NCBI GenBank assembly: GCA_018389105.1
Contig: JACATO010001559.1
Location: forward strand, 62,001-126,000
Source: Nautilus pompilius
Lineage: Eukaryota > Mollusca > Cephalopoda > Nautilida > Nautilidae
DNA length: 64,000 bases
Direction of reading: 5' to 3'
The translations under genes were made by a program, and so were the position numbers. Shown here in pieces: positions 24,265 through 34,549 of this stretch. The notes under the pieces were generated by a model that saw only the letters and a list, made by a program, of their open reading frames with translations, was not told where the DNA came from and searched no databases. The number at the start of each line of letters is the position of its first letter. Positions within the stretch are counted from its first letter, which is position 1.

Positions 24265-24297
24265 TCCCGCGAAGTCTCCGGTTTTCTCATCGCGGGA
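24265..24297. repeat. Perfect 8-bp inverted repeat (hairpin)
   Basis: TCCCGCGA at 24265-24272 and TCGCGGGA at 24290-24297 are exact inverted copies with a 17-base loop. The stem is GC-rich and could form a small hairpin just past the satellite array. A function is not implied. Confidence 0.6.
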
Positions 24298-24299
24298 CG

Positions 24300-26895
24300 A
24301 ACTTTGCAAAACCGTGCCGGATTTCTCTCTGCCTCCCGGCTGCTGACATCATCTAGCGACCGGTCAGTTTCGTTATCTTTTTTTCACGCGTCCCTGTCGA
24401 CAGGTAGAAAAAGGTAAATATTTACCTGTCGTACAGCGCCTCGCTCATATCCTCGTTCTGCTAGAGTTCGCGTTTTCCAGATAAAATTCGCATAACAACC
24501 ACTTCCGACGCGTCCGGTTTTCTTCTTCAGGCTGAACCAAGTCCATCTTCGAATTCTCTTTGCAGGATTCCACTTTAATAAACTGATAACTTCAAAGATA
24601 ATTATAATATAGATAAACAAAACGCATTAATGCTGCTTCTATGCCTAATAAAGTATTAACAGTAAGGTGAACGGAATAAACACAAGGCACCTCTGACATA
24701 TACGTATAGTAATATCTTCACTATCTCCCGATCCTTTTACATCAGTTACTTTCAATTTCTAATAGTCTAAGGTTTATCCAAAAGATATCAACCTTTTTAA
24801 TATGCTTTTTTAAAAATTAATGTTAGTTGTTTGTTGTTGTTTTTTAAATAGCATTTATTCTCTTCAGTCTAGCTTAGTTATTGGCCAGAAATGTTCATTA
24901 TAAGGCTAAAGTAAAATAAAGAAAAGGGCCAACTTTCTTACACTAATCAGAAAAATAATCAACACGATTACATTGCAAGCTTCCCGTTCATTTTACATCT
25001 TCTCTTCTGCGCATCTTTGTTTCATCTCTGCATCTTGTAATAATTTAATTTAGAAGCAAAAAAAAAAAAAAAGGGTTAGTGAATTAAGCGACAGGCTGAA
25101 AGCCTTGATAGAGAATAATTAACAAGACCTTTTTAAAGAGCTGATGAGCATTAAATATATGCCTTAAGTCAGCCGACTGCGCAGTCGTCGATCGCGCTAA
25201 GAGACAGGTGGCGCCATATTATGCGCAACGTCGAATCACACACACTATAGAAACAAACTGGTGCGTGAACCAGCGATCTATACCGAAACCCTTTAAAACA
25301 TCAGCGACCCACTTTCTAAGCAATACCAGCCTAAAAGATGCAAATGATGAGCTTCGAAAACATAAGAAATAAATGATCGACAGAATCGTCGCACATTTGG
25401 GGATGAAACAGTGTTTTCAGACGAATTATGATTTAAATTGTTACTCTTTGCTGATCGAAAGATAGGGATCACTTCTGTTCACACGAATAATGGTCAGTAT
25501 GCTGCATCACACTGTACGACGGCAATGTCGGTGTCATGGCAGGGGCTGCATTAAACACTAGCTTAAAGTCAGTTAATGGTTGTGAAGCAGAAAGTGATAA
25601 CCGGGTGGCACGTGATCAGTTCTTTTTCATCATCTACAGCTACTCTAACTACACGTTTATTCTTCCGCACACGTTATCAGATGTCTAGAACCGTTTCTGG
25701 AATCCGAATGATAGCCTCAGATCTTGAGCGATCTGATCCTGTGGGTCCAAGTTCCTTCACCATGCTCATTATTACTTCGTAGCCAGGTACGCAAAAGAAC
25801 CGGAAGTCTTTAATGAAAAAGGTCGTTGCATCGAATCTAGTGATCTAGTTTTAGCGTAGATGCCATAGATGTAAATGCGCTGCCCCCTTCAGTAAGAGCC
25901 GTAAAAAAAAAAAAAAAGCTGAAAGAATAACCAATAACTTTTTTGTCTTTAACTTCTCTACTTAGTGAAAATTCTCTCTTTTTCTAACCAACTCTCCTAA
26001 AGTAAAATGGATTCCACACAGCTCAAACATATTACAGTACTACAATTTGTATTTTTCTTTCAGTGGTTAAAAAAATAATAATAATAATATTGGCAATGAG
26101 TTATAATGCCTATTAAAAGATAATTAAATATTTTTCTATGAATACATCTGAGTCCTCTGTCTTGTGTTTTGAACTCTCTTGAAGTGAAGGTAGAAAAAAA
26201 CTTGTGACGTCAGAACTTGCGCAGACGCTAAACAGCAAAGCCAATTTGCAAGAAGCTGCTCGCGGTCTTTCTCTGAGTAGTTAATGCGCCGTCTTTTCTT
26301 TTGGCTTGAAAAGTTTTAAAGAAAAGAAAAACGTTCGAGCTGATTCCTTTAGAATTCGAGACAGGAGTGAATCGTAACAGCAACAACAAAAAAAATTGTT
26401 AGTTATTCAATGAAAGGAAAGTCTGTTTTTTTTTAATGCAAATTTTCCACTTCTCACGATTTCTTCTATTTGCTTCCATAGATTTCGTTTGAATTATCGT
26501 ATAATGGAAACGTATTTTCTTTGAACTCCACGATTAAGTAACGATGTCGTGCGCCAACGAAAAAAAACTACTTAACTAGCAATCATTTAGCTGAGAAGAA
26601 AATCGCTTTAACATGCGACTATTTGCTATTCTTCCGTCTAGATTCGTACTCCACGTTCCGAGGGAGGGAGACACATGAAAATACGAATTTTACTCCCGCG
26701 GTTCTTTCTATTAATGGGTCGCTATTGATATAAGTCGGGTAATCAAGACCTCGTTAGGTAACGAATACAAATGCCGATGCAGTAGACTTTAAACCCGTGA
26801 ATATCGACATGACAGCTTTAAATGGCATTAACAAGCTCGGGTGCAGTGGTAACACGCCAAAAACAAACAAAATAAGTCGATAACAAAAGGGAGCG
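24300..26895. other. Unique AT-rich DNA
   Basis: No supported gene. A CTCF-like core CAGGTGGCG lies at 25205-25213 and TGACGTCA at 26205-26212. Short frames at 24384-24620 and 25576-25782 are unrecognised. Poly-A runs at 25060 and 25905 may be old SINE or retroposon tails, but no heads were seen. Confidence 0.55.
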
Positions 26896-26903
26896 GATTG
26901 AAG

Positions 26904-26936
26904 ATGGCAGCTGCGAACGGAAACGGAGTCGATTAG
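26904..26936 (+). other. ATG in YY1-like context with 10-codon frame
   Basis: AAGATGGCAGC gives an ATG with good context, but the frame MAAANGNGVD stops after ten codons. It could be an upstream ORF or a start-site element of an unseen transcript. Support is weak. Confidence 0.2.
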
Positions 26937-27177
26937 TTTTTCAGAGCAGGTCGGAGAGGATGCTATCTATTCTTGGTTGTTAATACCGACTTCGCAGTTC
27001 AGACGCGCACGGCTATTAAGTGAAGGGTTGGAGCCAAAAAATTAACCTGATGAGCCAAAAAAAAAAAAAAAAATGTTCAACAACAGAGAATTCGATCTCC
27101 CTTCGTTTGGTTTTTTTTTTTTTTTGGCGAGATCGAGATTCGGGCCACAGACATCTTGTTCTCATTCTTAACTTTAA

Positions 27178-27444
27178 ATCGGAGAACTGGCGCTCGTCAG
27201 GCAGCTCGATCCTGGTTTTTCGGTGACCGGAGACACCGGACAGAAGTGTCTCGAGTTCAGTATCGCCATCAAATATCCCGAGGAAGGAGATCAGGCGAGC
27301 GTGGACCTGATTCTCCTTACCAAAAACTCGGAATCCGTTCACCGCCCCGCCCTGCCCAGTACGTTTGGCGGTAGTCAGTGTTATCATTTCTACGGTATTC
27401 CTTTTCCCGTAATTTCTTTTTTTTGGGGGGAGGGTTCCTGTTGA
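27178..27444 (+). CDS. Candidate coding exon, product unknown
   Basis: A plus frame is open from 27178 to 27444. Its centre reads TGDTGQKCLEFSIAIKYPEE, then GDQASVDLILLTKNSES. Third codon positions are clearly GC-rich here (roughly two thirds by eye) in otherwise AT-rich DNA. A possible acceptor AG lies at 27199-27200. No strong donor was found; the weak GGCG/GTAGTC at about 27371 could end the exon. The minus strand is also open, so strand is uncertain. No family recognised. Confidence 0.3.
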   Translation: MGELALVRQLDPGFSVTGDTGQKCLEFSIAIKYPEEGDQASVDLILLTKNSESVHRPALPSTFGGSQCYHFYGIPFPVISFFWGEGSC

Positions 27445-27490
27445 TGTTTTATTCAAACTCAGAATTAACAATAACACGGCGGCGATCTTC

Positions 27491-27610
27491 GGTGGCGGCC
27501 AATTCCTTCTGCCGGTGGACTTCCGGAAGTCGGAGACGGACCTAACGCACGGTGGCGGCCAATTCCTTCTGCCGGTGGACTTCCGGAAGTCGGAGACGGA
27601 CCTAACGCAC
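27491..27610. repeat. 60-bp perfect tandem duplication
   Basis: The 60-base unit starting GGTGGCGGCCAATTCCTTCT occurs twice without a difference, and a degraded third start (GGTGCCGTCC) follows at 27611. Because 60 is a multiple of three it makes a 20-residue repeat in a minus frame (27465-27677). It is a recent local duplication in GC-rich sequence. Confidence 0.95.
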
Positions 27611-27953
27611 GGTGCCGTCCGATTTCTGTCTCCGCTGTGTTGTTTGGCGTATCGACGTCGATCGGAAGTTCCACCATCGCCAGAGTAAAGACGGCGAACA
27701 GATATTCACGAAGATGGTAAATAAAGGTTATTAGAGAGCTTCAGATGAAGTACTTTTCTTGCCCATTAGTGTTATCTTAACGAACATCGGAATAAAGTAA
27801 AACAGCGAAAGCAAAACGGTTGACAGAACTAACGGAAACTATCGCGATCGGACGAGTTCCTGATATTAAAAGATGTCGTTTACACGTCACGTTCTCGAAT
27901 GTCTTCCGCTGACGTGAGTAAGCGTGGCGTTTATAGGAATTCTTGCTTTACAG

Positions 27954-28120
27954 CGGAGGAATATAAAGGATGGCGATCTAAGGTAAATGAGAAGCCCGCG
28001 GCTCTTAAAATGTCAACGGCCAAAGACCAGTTGCTGCGACAGGCTAATAGTGTGGCAACCCCTGGGATCTCAAAATAGGCTGACCATTGAAGCATCTCGA
28101 AAAATGTTGTTTATAATAAA
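27954..28120 (+). CDS. Candidate 3'-terminal exon with poly-A signal
   Basis: The acceptor TTCTTGCTTTACAG ends at 27953. From there one frame reads EEYKGWRSKVNEKPAALKMS, then TAKDQLLRQANSVATPGISK, and stops with TAG at 28076-28078. AATAAA follows at 28115-28120, 37 bases past the stop, a plausible polyadenylation signal. A donor-like AAG/GTAAAT lies inside the frame and would give an alternative very short exon. No upstream exon could be linked and no family is recognised. Confidence 0.35.
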
Positions 28121-28129
28121 TAAGTGAGG

Positions 28130-29425
28130 ATACAGCCAAATAAGAAAACTCCAACGATAAGTTACCTTTTCACCGAGAACTCTGTAGTACTTACTGTACT
28201 ATCGAAATTTTAAATTAAGTATTTTGTATTTACCAACAGAGAGATAAGCTCTAGAATCCATTGTATATCTATCTTCTGTATTAGATATTATCATCAGGCG
28301 AGAATCTATGAACGCTGTACGTGGCTACGATAAATCGTCAGCTGACGGACATGTCCAGCCTGATGAACGAGAAGTAGCGACGTCATTAAGGCGAACAAAT
28401 GGTTGTTTCCTTTGAGCAAATATAGTACCCTACCATTTATCTGCATCACAGGAATAGTTATTTGTAAATCCAAAAGCAATAACTTCGGAAGAATTAGAAG
28501 GTAATATTTGGTATCCTGTGTACGTGGCCAGGTTCCTCCGCTCGGCGAGGCGGTACTCTCTGGCAGTCTTTTGACGATATACCGACGAAGGGAGGTCCAA
28601 ATGTCTTGCTGCAGAAGTTGTCAAAGAGTTCCAAGTATTCTGGCTGTCTCTCAGCGGTTTTCGAAATTCGTATAATCCTACCGGACTCCGTGAAGGTCAA
28701 GACACCATTTTAAGGTTCGTCTGGTGCTGATAACATGCTACAATACAAAATCCTGTCCAGAAGATTACATCCTTTACGTATGGAGTGATAAATAAGAATT
28801 TTCTTTAGCATCTCAATTTTTTCCCAATTACGGTCATGGCTATGCACCCCCCAAGTTTAATTCCACTACCTCTTTGCCTTACTGTCTTAGTTGAACAGAA
28901 TTTCTTCTCCAGCTCATCTTCGTCTCTTACACTCGACTCATCTGTGAATAATTGATTTTCCTGTCTTCGACTACCCACTCATGATTTCTTGTCCCCACCC
29001 CCCTTTTGTGCCTTTCTCTAGTTTCATATGTCCTTATATCCATCCTTCCACTAAGTCCCTGATTTCTCAGGACCATTTAAATTTCTGAAATAATTTTCTT
29101 GTTAGTCATTTTCAGGGTTCTTCCTTGGAATAACATTCAGCCTTAAACTTAATGAACCCAGATGTCTTCTTTCGCCATCTCTGCTTAGACGTTTCATTTT
29201 CCGTTGCTTTCAATTTCTAATCCTTCCTTTTCCTTCTATTTCTTCATGAGCATTAAGATCGTCATATTCGAAACATGGCATCTATTCGCATAGTGATGCT
29301 TGAAGTCTCTATTTATTAACATAATTAATAGATTTCTGTGTAAAACTTAAAAAGTGCTTAAGGATGGTTATCGCAGTTAATACTTTGCTTTTATTTGTTG
29401 TTCAAATTAAATCGGCTTTTGTTGA
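28130..29425. other. Unique AT-rich DNA
   Basis: Minus frames at 28430-28700 (64 and 68 codons, in different phases) have no recognised domain. A pyrimidine-rich stretch runs from about 28900 to 29240. Confidence 0.5.
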
Positions 29426-29429
29426 ATCA

Positions 29430-29430
29430 G

Positions 29431-29469
<39 letters not shown>

Positions 29470-29700
29470 GTATTATTATTATTGTTATTATTGTTGTTAT
29501 TATTATTATTATTATTGTTGTTATTATTAGTGGTTAATTATTATTATATTTTATTATTATTGTTTTTTTTTATTATTATTCTTGTTTTTATTAAAGTATT
29601 ATTATTATTGTTTTATTATTATTTATTATTGTATTTTTTATTATGATTATTGGTTTATTTTATCTGCTTCGTTTATTAGTGTTTTTTTCTTATCTTATTA
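29430..29700. repeat. (ATT)n microsatellite, left part of the 3.3-kb tract
   Basis: ATT repeats with occasional GTT and T runs. They grade into the TTC-rich block to the right. Confidence 0.95.
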
Positions 29701-30720
29701 TTGTTTTTTAATTATTCTTCTTCTTGTTTTTTTTTCTTCTTCTTATTATTATTGTTTTTTGATTATTATTCTTCTTCTTGTTTTTTTACTATTATTCTTA
29801 TTTTGTTTTTTTTCTTCTTTCTTCTTCTTGTGTTTTTTTCTTCTTCTTATTCTTATTGTTTTTTTATTATTCTTCTCTTCTTCTTGTTTGTTTTTCTTCT
29901 TCTTCTTCTTCTTGTTGTTGTTTTCTTATTCTTCTTATTCGTTTTTTTTCTTCTTCTTAGTTTCTTGTTTTTTTCCTTTTTCTTGCTTCTTGTTTTTTTC
30001 TTCTTCATTCTTATTCTTGTTTTCTTCTTCTTATTCTTCTTCTTGATTTTTTTCTTCTTCTCTTCTTCTTGTTTTTTTTCTTCTTCTTCTTCTTCTTGTG
30101 TTTTTTTATTCTTCTTCTTCTTCTTGTTTTTTTTTTCTTCTTCTTTCTTCTTCCTGGTTTTTTTCTTCTTCTTCTTCTTCTTCTTGTTTTTTTCTTCTTC
30201 TTCTTCTTCTTCTTGTTTTTTCTTCTTCTTCGTCTTCTTCTTGTTTTTTTTTTCTCTTCTGCTTCTTCTTCTTGTTTTTTTCTCTTCTTCCTTCTTCTTC
30301 TTGTTTTTTTCTTCTTATTCTTCTTCTTCCTTGTTTTGTTTCTTCTTCTTCTTCTTCGTTTGTTTTTTTTCTTCTTCGTCTTCTATTCTTCTTGTTTTTT
30401 TTCTTCTTCTTCTTTTCTTCTTGTTTTTTTTCTCCTTCTTTTCTTCTTGGTGTTTTTTCTTCGTCTTCTTGCTTGTTTTTTTCTTGTTTTCTTCTTCTTG
30501 TTTTTTCATTGTTCTTCTTCTTCTTGTTTTCTTCTTCTTCTTCTTCTGTTTTATTCTTCTTGTTTTCTTCTTCTTGTTTTTTTTCTTCTTGTTTTTTTCT
30601 TTTCTTTTGTTTTCTTCTTCTTGTTTTCTTCTTCTTGTTTTCTTCTTCTTGTTTTCTTCTTCTTGTTTTCCTTCTTCTTGTTTTTGTTCTTCTTGTTTGG
30701 TTATTCTTGTTTTGTTCTTC
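29700..30720. repeat. (TTC)n-rich tract with T runs
   Basis: TTC runs of three to eight units alternate with G followed by T5-9. The purine strand is GAA-rich; long GAA/TTC tracts are known to form triplex-type structures. The very long Phe/Leu/Ser frames here are not proteins. Confidence 0.95.
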
Positions 30721-32755
30721 TTGTTTTTGTTCATTCTTGTTTTTGGTTATTCTTGTTTTGTTCTTCTTGTTTTGTTCTTCTTGTTTTGTTCTTCTTGTTT
30801 TGTTCTTCTTGTTTTTGTGCTTCTTTGTTTTGTTCTTCTTGTATTTGTTCTTGTTTTTGTTCTTCTTGTTTTGTTCTTCTTGTTTTGGTTTCTTCTTGTT
30901 TTGTTCTTCTGGTTTTTGTTCTTCTTGTTTTGTTCTTCTTGTTTTTTGTTCTTCTTGTTTTGTTCTTCTTGTTTTTGTTCTTCTTTGTTTTGTTCTTCTT
31001 GTTTTGTTCGTCTTGTTTTGTTCTTCTTGTTTTGTTCTTCTTGTTTTGTTCTTCTTGTTTTGTTCTTCTGGTTTGTTCTTCTTGTTTTTTCTTCTTGTTT
31101 TGTTCTTCTTGTTTTGTTCTTCTTGTTTTGTTCTTCTTGTTTTGTTCTTCTTGTTTTGTTCTTCTTGTTTTGTTCTTCTTGTTTTGTTCTTCTTGTTTTG
31201 TTCTTCTTGTTTTTGTTCATTCTGTGTTGTTTTTGCTTGTTTGTTCTTCTTGTTGTTGTTCTTCTTGTTTTAGTTTCTTCTTGGTTTTGTGTTCTTCTTG
31301 TTTTGTTCTCTGGTTTTGTGTCTTTCTTGTTTTTGGGTTTCTTCTTGTTTTGTTCTTCTTGTTTTGTTTTCTTGGATTTTTGTTCTTCTTGTTTTGTTCT
31401 TCTGGTTGTTGTTCTTCTTGTTTTTGTTCTTCCTTCTTGTTTTGTTCTTCGTGTTTTGTTTCTTCTTGTTTTGTTATTTTGTTTTGTTCTTCTTGTTTTG
31501 TTCTTTGTTTTTGTTCTTCTTGGTTTTGTTCTTCTTTGTTTTGTTCTTCTTGTTTTTTGTTCTTCTTGTTTTTTGTTCTTCTTTTTTTTGTTCGGGGTTT
31601 TTTTTGTTCTTCTTGTTTTTTGTTCTTCTTGTTTTTTTTGTCTTCTGGTTTTTTGTTCTTCTTGTTTTTTTTTGTTCCTTCTGTATTTTTGTTCTTCTTG
31701 TTTTTTGTATCTGCTTGTTTTTTGTTCTTCTTGTTTTTTGTTCTTCTTGTTTTTGTTGTTCTTCGGGTTTTTTTGTTCTTTGGTTTTTTGTTTCTTCTTG
31801 GTTTTGTTGTCTTCGTGTGTTTTTGTTCTGCTTGTTTTTTTGGTTCTTCTTGTTTATTTGTTCTGCTTGTTTTTGTTCGTCTTGTTTTTTTGTTCTTCTT
31901 GTTTTTTGTTCTTCTTGTTTTTTGGTTCTTCTTGTTTTTTGTTCTTCTTGTGTTTTGTTCTTCTGGTTTTTGGTTCTTCTTGTTTTTTGTTCTTCTTGTT
32001 TTTTGTTCTTCTTGTTTTTTTGTTCTTCTTGTTTTTTTTGTTCTTCTTGTTTTTTGTTCTTCTGTTTTTTGTTCGTCATTGTTTTATTTGTTCTTCTTGT
32101 TTTTGTTTCTTCTTGTTTTTTGTTCTTCTTGTTTTTTGTTCTTCTTGTTTTTTGTTCTTCTTGTTTTTTTGTTCTTCTTGGTGTTTTTTTGTTCTTCTTG
32201 GTGTTTTGTTCTTCTTGTTTTTTTTGTTCTTCTTGTTTTTTGTTCTTCTTAGTTTTTTTTGTTCTTCTTGTTTTTTGTTCTTCTTGTTTTTTGTTCTTCT
32301 TGTTTTTTTGTTCTTCTTGTTTTTGTTTGTTCTTCTTGTTTTTTTGTTCTTCTTGTTTTTTGTTCTTCTTGTTTTTTTGTTCTTCTTGTTTTTTGTTCTT
32401 TGTTTTTTGTTCTTCTTTGTTTTTTGTTCTTCTTGTTTTTTGTTCTTCTTTTTTTTGTTCGTCTTCTTGTTTTTTGTTTCTTCTTGTTTTTTGTTCTTCT
32501 TGTTTTTTGTTCTTCTTGTTTTTTTTCTTCTTGTTTTTTTGTTCTTCTTGTTTTTTTTGTTCTTCTTGTTTTTTGTTTCTTCCTTGTTTTTTGTTCTTCT
32601 TGTTTTTTGTTCTTCTTGTTTTTTTTGTTCGTCTTGTTTTTTGTTTCTTCTTGTTTTTTGTTCTTCTGTTTTTTGTTCTTCTGGTTTTGTGTTTCCTTCT
32701 TGTTTTGTGTTCTTCTTGTTTTGTGTTCTTCTTGTTTTGTGTTCTTCTTACTTTT
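30720..32755. repeat. Tandem repeat of GTTCTTCTTGTTTT, unit growing from about 14 to 16 bp
   Basis: From about 30720 to 31560 the usual unit is GTTCTTCTTGTTTT; from about 31560 to 32750 it becomes GTTCTTCTTGTTTTTT through longer T runs. The plus strand is nearly free of A. Frames of over 1000 codons on the plus strand and 444 on the minus strand (Glu/Lys/Thr/Asn-rich) are produced by the repeat. Confidence 0.95.
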
Positions 32756-33745
32756 AGTGCCTCTGCCGCTCCGCCCCCCGCCCTCTCTCCCCGTCCCACC
32801 CCCTCCACGGTTCGCCGCTCCCCCTTCTCCGCTCTCCTGCCGTTTTTCTCCCTCCCTTTTCTTCCCTTCCCCCTTTCCCCTCCCCCTCTTCTTTTTCCTT
32901 TTCTTGTTTTGGCTTTATCTTCTGTCCTTCCCCTTTGCTTCTTCTTTTTCCTTCTGCTACCACTTGGTTCAGAAAACCTTATAGTTTGTTTCTATAATAT
33001 GCGTTGCTGGTTTTAGAGATTATGGCTCTTTTGGAATTATCCATAATACAGAAATAGCCCGGATTCTTGTAGACTCTTGTGGGAGGAACACGAGAACATT
33101 GTGATGAAAAATCAGAACTTCTGATGGCTGTGGTTTACCTGAAAGAAAAAAAAAAAAAAAAAATAAATTTCCTACACGCATTCTAAGGGTATTTAGATAC
33201 TACACAGGCCGCCGAGATGAACATAAAAATAGGTGATAAAAAGAAATATTTACGTTTTTACTTACATCAAAAAATGAGCTCCCACCTACGTCAGTCGGGG
33301 CTTAAAAATAAACAAGTCGATGGTAACTTGGAGGGGGAGAGAGAGAGAGATTCGCATATGTATCGCAATGGTGAAAGGACGTCTTTCACGGTGGGTGGAC
33401 TCGAATTGGCTTCTTGATCCAGGCTTGCACACTAACGATAGATAAGCTGTAGGAAGAGCCCGGAGAAAGCGGTTAACTGGATCTTGTTTATCGGTGAATT
33501 TTTGAAACACAATTCAAACGATCCCACCCATATTTATTGACCGGGGGGGGGGAGAGAGGGAGGAGGAGGAAAGAGAATTATGTGAAAGGAGAAAAAAGTA
33601 ATTAGACGGAAACAGATTATTAGAATGTAAGGATATTTTGTATGAGATCTTTTTGTAAGAGTCGTCTTGGCCGTTGTAAAAGGCTCAGGGTGATCGTTTC
33701 AGACTCTCCTGTCAGCCTAAGACGAGTGATGTGACATTTGTCTTG
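32756..33745. other. C-rich pyrimidine tail, then unique DNA
   Basis: From 32760 to 32960 the plus strand stays pyrimidine-rich but turns C-rich (CCCTCTCCCC-type). Beyond that, AT-rich DNA with a poly-A run at 33148-33167 and no supported gene. Confidence 0.6.
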
Positions 33746-33751
33746 CTTCAG

Positions 33752-34083
33752 GTGTCGCATCTGTCTCCGGGTGTGGCGCACCCGCTAAAGTCACACCTCT
33801 GGCAGAAGGTCGTCAACCGACACCGGTTCAGTTTGCGACACCTCTGGCAGAAGGTCGTCAACCGACACCGGTTCAGTTTGCGACACCTCTGGCAGAAGGT
33901 CGTCAACCGACACCGGTTCAGTTTGCGAGAGACACGGCAGGGGGCGCCACAGCAGTACCTACTATCGCCATGACAACCGCTTCATTGCCCGTGTCTTACG
34001 ACGTAACCGAGCATTCTTGGCACGGGGCTATTGGGAACGAAATTCCGCCGGTCCTGGAACTTGCGTCTCCGACCAGGCTATAA
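33752..34083 (+). CDS. Candidate terminal coding exon with three 15-residue repeats
   Basis: An acceptor (TTGTCTTGCTTCAG) ends at 33751. From 33752 one frame stays open for about 110 codons to TAA at 34081-34083, with no ATG near its start, as expected for an internal or last exon. It begins GVASVSGCGAPAKV, then has three exact copies of TPLAEGRQPTPVQFA. It continues RDTAGGATAVPTIAMTTASL and ends GNEIPPVLELASPTRL. Third positions are GC-rich. Another frame over the repeat is also open (33731-33973), so frame choice rests on the acceptor and on the open stretch after the repeats. Product unknown; a low-complexity or secreted C-terminus is possible. Confidence 0.35.
33794..33928. repeat. 45-bp exact tandem triplication
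   Basis: CACCTCTGGCAGAAGGTCGT plus 25 further bases occurs three times with no change (33794, 33839, 33884). Length 45 keeps the reading frame. Confidence 0.95.
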
Positions 34084-34335
34084 AACCGACCACACCCCGC
34101 TAATCTACACGCTAGATGACCAGTATTTCAGACGTCAGTAGCACCAGCGCACAGCAGAGCGAGCGAGGTCTGGCTGGACTGGGACTAACTTGCTCTAGAT
34201 CTTGCCAGACTGGAGACAGGTACTCTTCTCTAGTGAGAGAAAAATTCAGCATTTCGTGATTGGCTGGAACGAAACCAACGTTACAGATCGGCGCCATTTC
34301 GGTGATGTCACCGTACCAGTGGTTCATATCATTTA
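34084..34335. other. Sequence between candidate exon and Tc1 remnant
   Basis: No feature recognised. It may contain the eroded front part of the transposase that continues at 34340. A 92-codon minus frame (34112-34390) is most likely the shadow of that decayed element. Confidence 0.45.
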
Positions 34336-34339
34336 TGCG

Positions 34340-34545
34340 AAACGGTGTTAATGATTTTTTACTATTATGGACGATAATCAGAGAGCCCATCGTGCGAGAA
34401 TAGTCCTAAACCACCTTCAAGAGGAAAATACACAATGTCTTCCACAGTGCATTCGTTCCCTAAACTAAATCCCATAGATCATATCTAGAATGAGCTCTCT
34501 AAGGACACTGGAACGCAACCACGCATTCCTCTGGAACTGTTGCAG
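34340..34545 (+). mobile_element. Second Tc1-like transposase remnant, C-terminal part
   Basis: The frame MDDNQRAHRARIVLNHLQEE from about 34370 matches the Tc1 DDE-domain stretch HDNARPHRARxVxxxLxxxN. It continues NTQCLPQCIRSLN, then after a frameshift LNPIDHI, a TAG in place of the usual Trp, and NELSKDTGTQPRIPLELLQR, matching SPDLNPIEHxWDxLxR. Nonsense and frameshift changes show it is inactive. It is a different copy from the 10.9-11.8 kb remnant. Confidence 0.75.
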
Positions 34546-34549
34546 CGGT

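Noticed and set aside
27914-27953. A 40-bp intron between GTGAGT at 27914 and the acceptor at 27953
   Set aside because: Too short for a typical intron and no protein-like frame precedes it.
29701-32757. Very long plus frame of over 1000 codons and a 444-codon minus frame
   Set aside because: They consist only of the translated T/C/G repeat and have no start context, domain or normal composition.
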